Positions 9,887 to 21,621 of a stretch of 64,000 nucleotides of DNA are shown here, piece by piece. The notes under the pieces are model-generated. The model was given only the letters and a program-made list of their open reading frames with translations, was not told the origin of the DNA and did no database searches. The DNA is taken from the NCBI GenBank assembly GCA_022497155.1, contig MU385725.1, forward strand, positions 558,001 through 622,000, given 5' to 3'. The number at the start of each line of letters is the position of its first letter. Position 1 is the first letter of the stretch. A program made the position numbers and the translations under genes. The stretch is from Whalleya microplaca. Its lineage: Eukaryota; Ascomycota; Sordariomycetes; Xylariales; Xylariaceae.

Positions 9887-12800
9887 TGACAGGCATACGT
9901 ATATTTCATAAACTTCAATTTGCATTATTCGTCTAGATTGTATTCCTCGGAATAATACAAGTGTATCAACCCATCTCAAAGTATGCAAAGACGATTAGAA
10001 AGTGAACGCACCAACCACCACGCTTATCTATGTTTCAATTCATCCTATGTTCGTGATACATATTTATGTATAAGTGGCTAGTTATAGAGGATATTTAGGT
10101 TATCGACATTCTTATATTGGTCAAGCTTCTTGCTTATAGGCCCCTTATAATTTCAAGTGTTATGACTATATTCGCATTATCACATTGATGCTATAATATC
10201 CTTAACGTCTCTAATGAAATAAGGTTATTCTAATAGTCTATCTGCTCAGCATTAATCTTCGAAGAGTATAACAAACAGAACAAGCATTTCCCGGTTTTCT
10301 AAGGAACCGTCGCGCGAGAGAGTTATCATGAGACTAGGTAATGAGAAGCCCAATAGCTTATTTAGAGCAAGGTGGAACTAGAATCGTATCTGCCCCTTAT
10401 GTATTTCTATGCAAACCACAGCTATCAGAAGACCCGTAGTATTGGGTCTCAGCCCTATCCCAGCAGAGAGTTTAAACATAGCCTAACAAGGGATCAAGAC
10501 GACCTAGGCAGCCTGCTTCTAGCCTTCTAACTAGCAAACCTACTAGATCCGACGCACATAGTATTCGCAACCGACCATTTTAATGCGGTAAGTGGTAATT
10601 GCGTGATGGCCAAGCTGGTGGAACAGCGTCTGGCCTGAACAATAGCGTCTGTCTTGATTCTTTTAACATGCATCGACAAGGATAGTACCATTAAAGCAGA
10701 AACGGTTTACAGAAAAATCCACATGGCTAGTGCCAAGGAACACAAAAGGCTGGCCAACGCGCATATATTTCCTACATATACTAAATAAGCAATGAGGCCA
10801 TCATGTGTAGCATCACTTATTGCTAGACGATGACGCGCAGGACGAATACGCTCAGGATCATGAAAACTGCAGAGACAAGAAGGTAAACTCCGTCTAAAAA
10901 GACCCTGCGAAAGAATGGTCTACAAAGAAGAATTGACCATGGGAGAATCGTAAAGATCACTAAGAGGTAGTTGCTTATTCAAGTCAAACTACGGAGTACA
11001 GTCGTGTAGAATACTGTACTATCATAAAGATGCCAGCAGAAGGCGCTTCTAAAGTGCTAGCGCCTTGAAAGGTCTCATAGGAGATGGTCTGGGCCTTCAG
11101 CCCTTGGATGACATCGAATTGGGTTCGTACTATGTAAAAACGGTACTTGTAAAATGGAAGCCCGCTAGACCGGCTTCCCATCAGTAAAATTTAAGCATAA
11201 CCCACTTTGGTGACTTGCCTAAGAGTAAACCAACGCCGGGGAAAACGGGTAGATGACTCTAGAACACAAGTATTCATTGATTGGCATTGCTCTATCCACT
11301 TTCGCCTATCATAGTCGACCTCATATGATCTACAGTCACCGAATGTCTGGAATTGCTGGTGTAAACTCGGTTTGCCCGGGGAACTGTGTAATTGTTCATT
11401 TGATTAATCGCCGTAAGCTTTGCCCGTTGTTAGCCTATCGTGAGTGATGCATACGTAAGATACCAACTTGGCCCTGGATAGTGACACAAGGGTCACCTTG
11501 ACAATTTCAGCAGCGAAGATTGAACGATACGCGTGGTAACGGCTACCAGCCATGAGATCGCCCATGATAATTCAGGAGTATCGGAAACTGCATTGCGTAA
11601 GCGGTACGGATGTACAATGTCGTACATACACACTACTACATAGGTTACATATGTAAGTAGGTACGTACAATCAATCACCAATTCTCCACTATCAGATCCA
11701 GACGTATCCAAATACGATTGGTTTTGTCTGCTGGGCTGCCGAGAAGTCGACCACTTATTACATACCGACTAAAGAGAACCGTGAGGCTCTGCCTATCCAC
11801 ATCGGGCCCCAAATTAAAACTTAGAAAGCACGAATGTCAGCAGACTTAACGATGCACCTCATACTTGATCGATAGCGACGATACTACACAGGAGAGCGGG
11901 TATGGGCTGATGGAGAGAGTCTAGAATTGAAGTTTCCATACGTAGGAGAGCTAGGTAGCCTGGTTTAGGATGATAACCCCTAAGGTTAAGCAGATCTCTT
12001 AAACGGTAATATTCAGTATTCATACATCTCCCCACTGATTCCAAAACACAAACAAGTCGGGAATGGTTTGTTGAACAATGCATTATTCCCCATCGCTCAA
12101 GGGTTGGAGAGTCTTCCAAACAGTCTGACTTTGGGGTACACAACCTCGAACCATGGGCAAGACGGGCCTCCAGGGTCCCAGGTGGTTGGGAGATTGGGGA
12201 GAAGTTCGCGCGTCTAATCCGCGCCAGTGATAAGTAGTCAAGGCAGTTCTTTATACGAGCGCTTCCAACATTACGGGACCCTCCACTTTTAGCTATCTGT
12301 CACACGGCTATCAGCCCTTGTCACACTATCCACCTGATCGTCATTATTAATGATCACCAAATAAGATTCCAAGAAGCTTCTAATTTCTATACGGATCTGG
12401 CTTTTTTCTTTCTGAGGGCAAGATTTGCTAGTCCGTGATAAGGGTTCATGTCAATCATCCTGAATTCCTTGTTGCCAACCTTGCTGGCCAAGTTACCACG
12501 TAGTAGTGAATTTGAAGAACATGAGCTATTGGATTAGACCATGCGGGGAAGCTTTTCCCCTTTTCCCCCTGCGGAGTAAAGTGCCATTTGGGACTCACCG
12601 TTGTGGTGGTTGCGGCGTCTCCCGCTCACCTCTAGACACTATGCGGTTAGGGCTGATCCACAAAGGTCTGTTCTCTGGTTCCCATATACATACACGTACT
12701 AGTAGCACACGTACTGCGTACTATGTAGATTCGATATCCACTTGCACAACTACCTAGTTCGTACGACTGTGGAACTCGCAGGGCTAGCGTGGGATGTTGT

Positions 12801-14384
12801 ATTCCGCTGGTATCTTATGTTGAACAAGGCAGAAACGTCGCGGATGTTAAAAGGATTGTATTAGATATATCGATGAAATCTAGCAATCCCTTGTCGATTT
12901 CAATCAGGCGAAACTTGTAACACCAATACCATTACTACTACGCAACTACGCATGCATACGTAAAATGACCATTGAGTAGACTGACTAGAAATGATACTTA
13001 TATGACTCAATGATCTTGTCAATTTCGTTCGACCTAGCTGTCATTGAGTTGATGGTTCTTTTCTAGCCGTTTTTATCTTTCTGTGTATGTTTTCTTGGAT
13101 ATAAGTGCTACTATGTACATAGTACATAGTAAAAGTAGTATGGAGTTCTAGTACTGCTCGACGGTTACATAGTGGATTCCGATAGCCTTTTGTCTAGGTT
13201 TCGAATATATTAGATTCCACTGGCTTTAAAGTGCATACGTCCCAAGCTAACTCTTGAAATTCTAAAGACTAGCTTATTCTGTGAAGTTGGACCCGACCAA
13301 TGCATGCATGTTGGCGAATATGATTATTATGTGAAATCTATTATACATACATACTGCAAGTATGGAGTAGACAGGGTCTTCATTCCTTGTCTTGACTGAA
13401 ATCGTCCCGTTCCGTGATGACAATGTCAAAGCGGCTCATATATCATATTTATTCTATTAAGGGGACCGTGGGGGTGCGTACGGCGTATGATAGGCGATGT
13501 TAAAAGTTTCATGAGGCATAACCTTATATCCTAGAGGATAAGCTTATGTATATCTCGCATGTACTGCGTACTATATGTAAATGCAGGCACTATCTGATTA
13601 TCTGATGATTCGAATACTACATAGTACAGTCTATGTATATAGCTGTCAGAAAGTAGTCCTCTCCACTCAATCAAGGGTATTGGTCGATCAGAAAACGCAC
13701 AAGCCAGTCTACATGTATGATCGCCTCGTTTTTGCCCTAGTCACAAGTATCACGGGCCAATATCGCTACATTGAATTATGCTATCAGCCAGTCATAATTG
13801 AAGTACCTGCTGTTCCAAGGGGGCTGGTAGACAGTTAGTAGGGGCTGCTTTCAAGCACTTAGTCAAATACTACATAGTACAGAATACATACATAAATCCT
13901 GGCCCTTGCTAGGGGAACCTCGGAAGAGCCCACTATTGGAGACGGCGGATGCATTAGTAGAGGCCATGGAATCGATAACATCCACGTAGCTCTGGACATG
14001 AGAAGGCGGAATGGCTAACGTTAGTACATACATGCACGCAGCTACACCATACAATACGTAGAGTAGAGTCAATGAATACAGAAATATGTCTTATGTATGA
14101 TATGCAAGTGACAGTGCGTGACCAAATGATTGGGAACAGCTGTTTTGGCCGATGTGGGTTTAGCTAAGTAATTGAATGTACACAACAGGGGTAGGCAGAC
14201 GGAATTAACCACAGCCGCAGCACAACGAAGGCACGTGCAGGTCATTGTATAAACAACAGTCAGTGAATTCTCAGAGTTGAACAACGATAGAATCTAAGGT
14301 ATATCTTCCTGGATAATAGTATCTATTCGCTAATAACTACACGCCTATTCATTTCTAGTCTTTCCGCTTGAGCAGCCAGGTGCC
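9887..14384. other. Long gene-poor region
   Basis: About 4.5 kb without a supportable gene. Frames are short (at most 114 codons). Between 12.7 and 14.1 kb the palindromic words TACATAGTAC, TACTATGTA and GTACTGCGTACTA recur (for example near 12710, 13109, 13563, 13616 and 13868). No target duplications or long terminal repeats were found that would define an element. Decayed repeats are likely but not shown. Confidence 0.4.
13109..13124. repeat. Perfect 16-bp palindrome TACTATGTACATAGTA
   Basis: The 16 bases read the same on both strands and run into a further catagta half. It is the best example of a palindromic word that recurs in several intergenic regions of this window. Confidence 0.7.
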
Positions 14385-15788
14385 CTAGAGCGTAATGAGT
14401 TTGGCGTACTTGTTCAACAACGGGTCCTTCTGAAGTCGGTCCAGGTTATTGGACTCAACACCAATCAACATCTCGATGCCACCATCGGGCAAGACGGGAA
14501 GGACAGCGCACCCGCCATTGATGACGCCAAGGTCAGAGCATCGAACTGCCTGGATCCTGCTGGCGAAGGCGTTGCCCCAGTCCAGGTCATAGAGCTCTAA
14601 GCTTATCCAGGACGTGGCGACTAAGTTATGGCCGGGTATGTCTAGGAATGCTGTGGCCAAAACTCTGTTCAAGTCCTCCTGGTTCTCAATCAGAGTATTC
14701 ATATCATCAACATATTGGTTGTTGAGGCGCAGCATGGTCTTCCGTATCGCAGCCGCAATGTCGGCCAGGTTGGAAGACTCTAACATCGTTCGGATGCCCA
14801 TAGATGGAGCCACCCATCCGAGCCAGTTCCCAAGAGTTCGGGGGTGTACAGGCGGGTCGGTACGCAGGCGCCCGTCGAGAGAGATATTATACACCGAAGG
14901 TGGGTCCCCTTCGAGTTTCTCGAGAGGGAACTGTGCAGCCATGACGGACCGCCACACAAGTGCTGCAACAGCATCATTGCTGGAAATCCACTCCACGTCC
15001 GTTGGCCGCGTTGCATTCGCTGGTGACGCATCAGCCTTGAGCTTCTCACGCGCCTCGGCCGAGAAGTAGACAATCTGTGCGTGGTGTTCTCTAGAGGTGA
15101 TCTTGGGAGGAAGCCCTGGTGGCGTGAAGGGCAACACCGTGAATTCTGGGTGGTCTTCAACTTTGCCAGCGTTACGGCCTGAAGGCTTCATGAACTTCTC
15201 TCTATCCGTAAAAATGTCGTCCGGAAGTTCCTTGCCTGCTTGGGGCAGCTGTCCCCTGGCATGGCGGCACCCTTCGGCCCAGGCGTCGAGCCAGCAGTAA
15301 AAGGCGGTGGCATCACCAAATACGTGCAAGAAGCATGTTTGCAGGAGCAGACCGCCAGGGATGAAGTTGGCCTGCGAGTCGGCAACGACGAGTCGCTCAC
15401 CCGGTGACGGCCAGGTATACCGGCGGCAAATCAGCTCGTCAGGGAACGCGGCAGCGGGAAACTTTTTAGCCTTGAGCTCCTTGTAGGAGTGTTGGAAGGC
15501 CCCCGGGGCTCGGAGATCCTTGTATGTGACGGCTTCTCGGTTGTCCGTGATTCTCTGCAATTTCAAGACGCCGGCCTGTTTAGCGTCCGTATCTGGTACG
15601 GCTTCGCATGCAAGCGTGGGGATTTTCTCCTTGGCATACTCGAAGCCGGCCTGAAGAGTACGAAAAACTTCATCCAGGTCGTAGTTGTCCAGCAGCTCGA
15701 GAGGAAAAACGAAGCGAATGTAACCTTTAGGCCCAGCCTTCTCCAGGGGTAAGGCGGCTGGGATCTGGCGTGAGTATTCTGAAGCCAT
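14385..15788 (-). CDS. BAHD / trichothecene-3-O-acetyltransferase-like acyltransferase
   Basis: An intronless 467-residue transferase of the PF02458 type, related to fungal trichothecene 3-O-acetyltransferases and plant BAHD enzymes, which transfer an acyl group from acyl-CoA to a hydroxyl of a small molecule. The catalytic HxxxD motif is HVFGD (His155, Asp159). The structural DFGWG motif appears as DLDWG at 401-405 in an otherwise normal context (ELYDLDWGNAFASR). The length is normal for the family, the start ATG (A at -3 region) is clear, and no signal peptide is present. It is transcribed away from the rhodopsin-domain gene at 17633, with 1.8 kb between them. Together with the P450 at 19581 it could act in tailoring a metabolite. 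The acceptor molecule is unknown. Confidence 0.88.
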   Translation of the reverse strand: MASEYSRQIPAALPLEKAGPKGYIRFVFPLELLDNYDLDEVFRTLQAGFEYAKEKIPTLACEAVPDTDAKQAGVLKLQRITDNREAVTYKDLRAPGAFQHSYKELKAKKFPAAAFPDELICRRYTWPSPGERLVVADSQANFIPGGLLLQTCFLHVFGDATAFYCWLDAWAEGCRHARGQLPQAGKELPDDIFTDREKFMKPSGRNAGKVEDHPEFTVLPFTPPGLPPKITSREHHAQIVYFSAEAREKLKADASPANATRPTDVEWISSNDAVAALVWRSVMAAQFPLEKLEGDPPSVYNISLDGRLRTDPPVHPRTLGNWLGWVAPSMGIRTMLESSNLADIAAAIRKTMLRLNNQYVDDMNTLIENQEDLNRVLATAFLDIPGHNLVATSWISLELYDLDWGNAFASRIQAVRCSDLGVINGGCAVLPVLPDGGIEMLIGVESNNLDRLQKDPLLNKYAKLITL

Positions 15789-17632
15789 GATGAATTGCTC
15801 GGGATAATGATCAGGTTTATGGATTTCAAATCGTATGAGGACCGAGGAGAAAGAGGAAGCGAAGCTGTCTTCTTATCATACTCTGCTGCCGAGCGGCAAC
15901 GACTTCTCACCGATTCGAGCCTTGCCCCTAGGCATGCATGTACAGTAGTAACCGTGGATAACTAGCTAACCACCCTCCAATAGCCCCTCGAGCCTCCACA
16001 TTTCTTTCGTGGTTCAATTGAGACCCGAAGAGTGAGGCTTCCTAGCTTACATAAGTAGAATGTTTTCCTCTTTGTATTAATTTTCGTGAGTATCTCTCTG
16101 CTTTCTTTTTATTATTTCTGCATTCTCCTTATCATTCTTGACGAACAACCGAAATACATAAAAGACATATTAAAATCGCTACTGGCTTCAGCTCACAAAC
16201 CGCCTCGTCTACAATACTGAATGACTCGTTCGAAAAGCGGTCAACCTACGATGTTGTAAAATGCGATTGATTGCTAGGCGAATTGGCCCCTTTTGGTTAT
16301 CTTGCAGCACCGTTTTCTGTCTATCAGTATGTACGTACGCGTTGTCTAACCTACAGTAGGCTAGGAAGTTCTAGATCAGCGAGCCAGCAAGAGCTTATGT
16401 ATTAGGCAGGTCGAGGCAGCGATCCTATGCAGCTAGGGTTATTAGGGTAGCATTCCTTCTAGGTTAGGTAATATGCTCCCAGCCAGGGTTTGCCAAGGAT
16501 TAATCATTCCCGGTTTTCAGGAACACCGTTGAGGTACTATGTATATGTACGTACATAGCAGTATAATGCCACACTATGCCTATGCAATGTACTTTTCCTT
16601 ATGATATGCCAATACTACTAGTGAAAATACTTACATACCATGTATACGACTAAAAGCGCTTGCAAGGCTACATCATAATTAGTGCGGATCTTGGTTGCAC
16701 GGTACTGATTGTATCAATAAAATACAATACCATGGTACTGAAGATTGCGGTTATAATAAATCGTATGTACTACCCCTTACATATATGGGTATGTCACCTG
16801 GTATCTTACACTAGACAGGGGCGTCCTGTTCAGAAGTATCTGTAGGGGTGTTCTCCTATTAGGTATCCAGTATTCTAGGGTCTTCATGTATTTTCTCGGT
16901 ACGAAAAACTTTACTCTTTCGATTATAGTCGAGAAGACTTCTAATCCGATACGCCGTCTACTATGTATGTACAGAGGTCTAGGAAATTACCCTGCAAAAT
17001 TCAAATGTAGCATTGTGCCGCAGTACCTGTAAGTATAATTGTATTTTTTTTTGTCACCTTGGACAATACCAGAGAAGGTAAAGGTTGAAATTGTGGGTTG
17101 ATCGTGTAAAAGAGGACTCAGCATAACAATTATTCTGGAATACTGCAGTCAGTGGAAAGATACTTGACGATGGGGTTCTATCTCTGTCAGCAATCGCAGT
17201 ATGTAGTTATGACTTGCACTAGCTATGCTTTTGACTAATAATGATACTTATGGGATAATACTACACGGCAACTTCCTGGCAAGATCTTCTGGCGCCTGAG
17301 ATCGAAACGATTTAGTAAATGCAAGCCCTAGAGAGTGTCGTGGAGTGTTGTGAACAAGGGTCCTATTCCTGGCCAGCAAATTGGGACCAGATACACTTGG
17401 GTTACATTGTATCAAATCTGCTCAGCAGAGGCTGATGTGATGACCGAATAGTCCCTTTTATTAGGGTAGTGGTCACCTCCTGATCCTAATTTCAACTTTG
17501 GCCTCTTTTCCAAGCCTTAATTGCGTGAAGTCTTCCTTATTTTTCTTCTCGTCTTCGCCATTCCTTCTTGCCTAGCCATCAAACCCACTCATTTTTGACG
17601 CTTAGACTTGTCGCCCCGACTCCGACTCGCAA
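15789..17632. other. Divergent intergenic region
   Basis: A 1.8-kb gap between the minus-strand acyltransferase and the plus-strand rhodopsin-domain gene, so it should contain both promoters. A pyrimidine-rich stretch (17480-17600) precedes the plus-strand start. Palindromic TACGTACATAG-type words occur near 16540 and 16965. No gene or element was recognised. Confidence 0.4.
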
Positions 17633-18879
17633 ATGGCTGATCCTATGGTTGTGGCCGTCTTCGGCCCTCCGCCTGACGGCATGAACTTGGCCGATGACCA
17701 GTCAACGGCGAACGCTGTCGTCGCCGTGGTCTGCGCGGTCATCGCAACTGTTTCATTAGTTCTACGGCTATGGGCAAAAATGTCCCAGAGAGCTTCGGTT
17801 ACTGCAGATGATGCCTTGATCTTTATCGCTCTCGTAAGTTCACAGCTCTGTCATACCACCTTGATATAACCCAGACTAAATACGTGCAGATATTCGTATA
17901 TGGCACCTGCGCACTCACTATAATGGGTGGCCACTATGGCAGTGGCAAGCACCTGTGGGCTAACAACCTCCCTGATGTCTCTATGGTGTTCAAGGTATGG
18001 CAACCTCCTCAAATTCGCATTCTTGTTGCTTATCGCTCCTAGTTGCTTTACGCATACACCTACGTCTACGCCGGCAGCGTTTCGTTTACAAAGTTGGGCA
18101 TTCTCCTCTTTTACCGCCGAATATTCCAAAGAGGCTCCAAGTCATTCTTTTACCGCCTCTACTTTGCTGCATTCATGTGCACCGGCTATCCGCTCGCTAT
18201 CTGGTTTACTATGGCCGGCATTTGCAATCCCGTTTCTCAGTTTTGGACGCAGTTTATTGGAACCCAAGGAACCTGTGTTGATGTGAACGCGGCATTCCTG
18301 ACCATGACGGTTATCAACATGGTTAACGATATCATCGTGTTGGTGGTTCCGATTCCCGAGATTCTGCAACTTCAGATGTCTTTCAAGAAGAAGATCGGGG
18401 TGTGCGGTATTATGCTACTAGGTAGCTTGTAAGCAGCACTTGGCCCTTTAGAATGCTTTTTGCAACTACTAACACCTACCTCCAGTGTCTGCGTTGTCAG
18501 TTGTGTCCGAATCTGGGCCTTCGTTAAGTTCATTCATACCACTGATCTCACATGGGCGACATCGAGCGTATTCCTCTGGTCATCCATCGAGCCCGCTGCC
18601 GGTATCCTGTCTGCCTGTCTGCCAAACATGCGACCTCTTTTTCGTCGCGCGAAAGACAAGATTACCTCCGCAAGCAAATCCCACGGCGACACATCTAACA
18701 GTGGCAACTGGGCAAGGTCCAAGAATGATGTGCGGAGCTATGTTCGGTTCGGAGACGACCAGTCAAGTTCACACGAAGATGAGGTGGCTCTGACAAAAAT
18801 CAGCAAGGGCCAAGGCTCACTTCATACTACCCCCGAAAACGTCATTGTTGTACGCTCTGAGATCAAGCAGACGTCTTGA
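17633..18879 (+). CDS. Fungal rhodopsin-domain integral membrane protein
   Basis: Four exons (17633-17833, 17890-17994, 18043-18428, 18486-18879) give 361 residues. All introns are GT-AG and 48-57 bp, the last with a ctaac branch site, and phases match. Seven hydrophobic segments are separated by short loops, beginning NAVVAVVCAVIATVSLVLRL and including FTKLGILLFYRRIF, LAIWFTMAGICNPVSQFW and FVCVVSCVRIWAFVKF. The pattern LGILLFYRRIF...CNPVSQFW is characteristic of the fungal rhodopsin-domain (PTH11-neighbour) family of plasma-membrane proteins; no retinal-binding lysine should be assumed. The roughly 85-residue C-terminal tail is hydrophilic and Ser-rich, probably cytosolic. Function is unknown in this family. 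It lies directly upstream of the P450, same strand, 701 bp apart. Confidence 0.88.
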
Positions 18880-19580
18880 TTTCGTGTGCCGAGATCGTAC
18901 ATATTCGTTTTGTATATTTTTCGAAATATTATACTCAATGAGAATATAGATAATTCGATTCTAGTAGCTCACGCTTGTACATCCTCAATAAACGAGACTT
19001 CGGTTGATCTCATTGCAACCCTACTCTTGATTACTAGAATTACGTGGGATAATTCGGTCATGCACTAACCTAGGCCCGGCGATGCCTTTACCATTTGGGT
19101 GTATCTGAGGATGTTCCTGTGTCAAAATTTATTTAATCAGATTGGTACATCCTATTCTGTCAAATAATAGGTGTCTATTCAATTCTCGTTGGAGAATGTC
19201 GCACTTAGTCATTACGATATTCCAAGACAAAAGCCGCGCCTGAAGTTCTCGGCGTCTAGTCTCGTTCTATATCTATTGCACTTACTACTAGTACCAAGAC
19301 ATGATGTTCAGTGAAGGGATGATGCTTAGATAAGCATCCGACGGACGTAGCTACTGCTATCTTGCTCTATAACTCTTCGGCAGTTATGGGAATTCATTGC
19401 CTTCCCCCGCTCAAGTCGGTAATTCGGAGAACTAGCTATGTAGCCGAAAATTCACTGCGCCTCCTCATTTCCAGGGAGGAGGACCGATTAACAAACTGAA
19501 TAATAATGTTGGTTCATCCATTGTTGCTTCGCGAAGCATTCTAAGCCCGAAAGTTGCGACCGTGCGGTTTGATCACCAAG
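18880..19580. other. Short intergenic region upstream of the P450
   Basis: These 700 bp should hold the 3' end of the rhodopsin-domain transcript and the P450 promoter. No gene, repeat or clear core promoter element was recognised. Confidence 0.4.
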
Positions 19581-21433
19581 ATGCTTGCTGCAATCCTTGT
19601 TAGTATAGGTATCACTGTGGCATTGTCATATATAGGATTGATATTCCCAAGGGTATGCAGCTTACCCTAGGCCTTACGGCATTTAACCACGGTTCAACTG
19701 ATCTGATTCTGAATTCAAATAGTTGCGACAAGAGTGGAAACTTTATGCGCACCGCTCCGAACTCCCCCCTGGTCCTAAGGTTATCAAGTCTGGCCTTCAA
19801 AAGCCCTGGTTATGGTTCCGGGAACTGAACAATCAGTATGGAGATGTTGTGTTCCTCCAGCTCGGGCCGACCCCGACTATAGTGCTGGGGTCTGCACAGG
19901 CAGCCTGGGATTTGCTGGAGAAGCGTGGTGCGAAGTATTCGTCTAGGCCGCGCTTCATCATGGGTGGTGAGCTCCTATCAGATAACATGCGAGGTCTGAT
20001 GGCCCCATATGGCTCGTTCTGGAGACGATGGCGTAAGTTACTGCACAGTGGCTTCATGCAGCGACAAAGCAAAACATATCGTCCAATTCAGAGTCTTGAA
20101 TCTAAGATTTTGATATACGACCTGCTCAGAGCCCCCAAGGGCTTTCGCAAGCACCTCGAACGGTACGCGGCTTCGGTCATTGTCACTGTCACGTATGGAA
20201 GGAGAGTTGAGGACGTCAACACCGATGCCGTCGTTCAGAGCAATGCTGAATCGATGGGTCGTTTGACGTCAGTAAAGTAAGTACGTAAGTGTTCTATTCG
20301 AAAGCATTTTTCCAACCTTCTTGCCTAGTATTCCCGGTAAGTTCGCCGTCGAGCGGTATCCGGTACTCAAGTATGTGCCAAGTATATTTGCTCCGTGGAA
20401 GGCACAAGTGCTCGAGCAACGCCGAAAAGATATCAGAATGTATACGGAACTCATGGAAGAAGTCCGAGAAAAATTAGCCAAAGGAAGCTTGCCGGATTGC
20501 TTTGCCAAACATATTCTGAATGAACAATCGAGCCTTGGTATGGCGGATCTAGAGAGTGCATATGCCGCAGGAGACCCATTTGGCGCGGGGGTAGAGACCG
20601 TAAGTCGATAATCTAGCATCCTGAATAAAAATATTATCTTCTAATATCGGTGACCACAGTCAGCGGGCTCCCTTTCCAGCTTCCTCCTAGCATGTGTCAA
20701 GTTTGGACCAAATTTCATTTTCAAAGCTCAGGAAGAGATAGATCGAGCAGTGGGAATGGAGAGGCTCCCAACATTTGAAGACATGTCTGAGCTAGAATAC
20801 GTTCGGGCAATTGCCTCTGAGACGTTGCGTTGGCGGCCTGTCGCCGTTCTAGGTGGTACTCCGCATGCAAATATAGCAGATGATGTTTACAAAGGCATGT
20901 TTATTCCCAAAGGCAGCACTATTATCGCCCCTTTATGGAGTAGTAAGTACGCCAGTATATCTGTCTTAGCGCTGTGATAGTAACCTTTCGTTAGTTCACC
21001 TCAATGAGGATGATTTCCCTGAGCCCCACGAGTTTAAACCAGAACGCTTTCTGGAATCTCGGAACTACCCTGGCACGTTTGGTCACAGTGCGTTCGGTTG
21101 GGGCCGCCGTGTCTGCCCTGGCATGCACCTGGGCTCCGCGTCTGTAGAACTTAATATCGCTCGAATACTGTGGGCTTTCGACGTAGGACCGGCAAAAGAT
21201 GCTGACGGCAAGGACATCGATGTTGATATGTAAGTAATCCACGTCCATTGTGTTCATGTACTCACTTCAATTTCAGCTTCGCGTTCTCGGATGGTTTCAA
21301 TTCAAGCCCGCTGCCATTTCCCTGCTCCATACAGCCACGTTCCCCGAAGCACATCGCAGTCATCGAGCAGGAGTATCAGGATGCTATAAAATCTTTACGA
21401 GTCTATGGTGCAAGTACTCGAAAAGCCTCGTAA
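19581..21433 (+). CDS. Cytochrome P450 monooxygenase
   Basis: Six exons (19581-19652, 19723-20276, 20329-20599, 20660-20942, 20995-21229, 21277-21433) splice to a full-length 523-residue P450. It has an N-terminal ER anchor (LAAILVSIGITVALSYIGLIF), the proline hinge LPPGP, the I-helix oxygen motif AGVETS at 295-300, the ExxR motif ETLR (Glu353, Arg356), and the haem loop FGWGRRVCPG with ligand Cys434. All junctions are GT-AG with introns of 47-70 bp, and frame and homology agree across each. It is closest in style to fungal multi-domain-family P450s annotated as O-methylsterigmatocystin-oxidoreductase-like, but the substrate cannot be inferred. All key residues are present, so it should be active with an NADPH P450 reductase encoded elsewhere. 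The neighbours (rhodopsin-domain protein, acyltransferase) suggest a metabolic tailoring role. Confidence 0.92.
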
Positions 21434-21483
21434 TGAGAGCGTAACCAATTGACTTCGGACGGTTGGCTTAAAGAATTACATAA

Positions 21484-21621
21484 TGTCATTATTTGGTTGA
21501 TTAATTAGGAGCTTGATAGTCTATTCATTGCAAGATAAAGTTAGAAAGGGGGCAGGTACAGGTGGGGTCACATGTGGGTCCATATAGGAGTAAGCCACAA
21601 GCCTATAACCCTATCTCAACA
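21484..21621 (+). mobile_element. Decayed solo LTR (copy 3)
   Basis: This 138-bp copy begins TGTCATTATTTGG and ends CTATCTCAACA. It is flanked by CATAA (21479-21483) and CGTAA (21622-21626), a 5-bp target duplication with one G/A difference. It shares the internal ATTGCAAGAT(A/G)AAG block and the 3' CTATA...CCCTATCTCAACA end with the other copies but has small deletions and many substitutions. It starts only 50 bp after the P450 stop codon. Confidence 0.65.
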
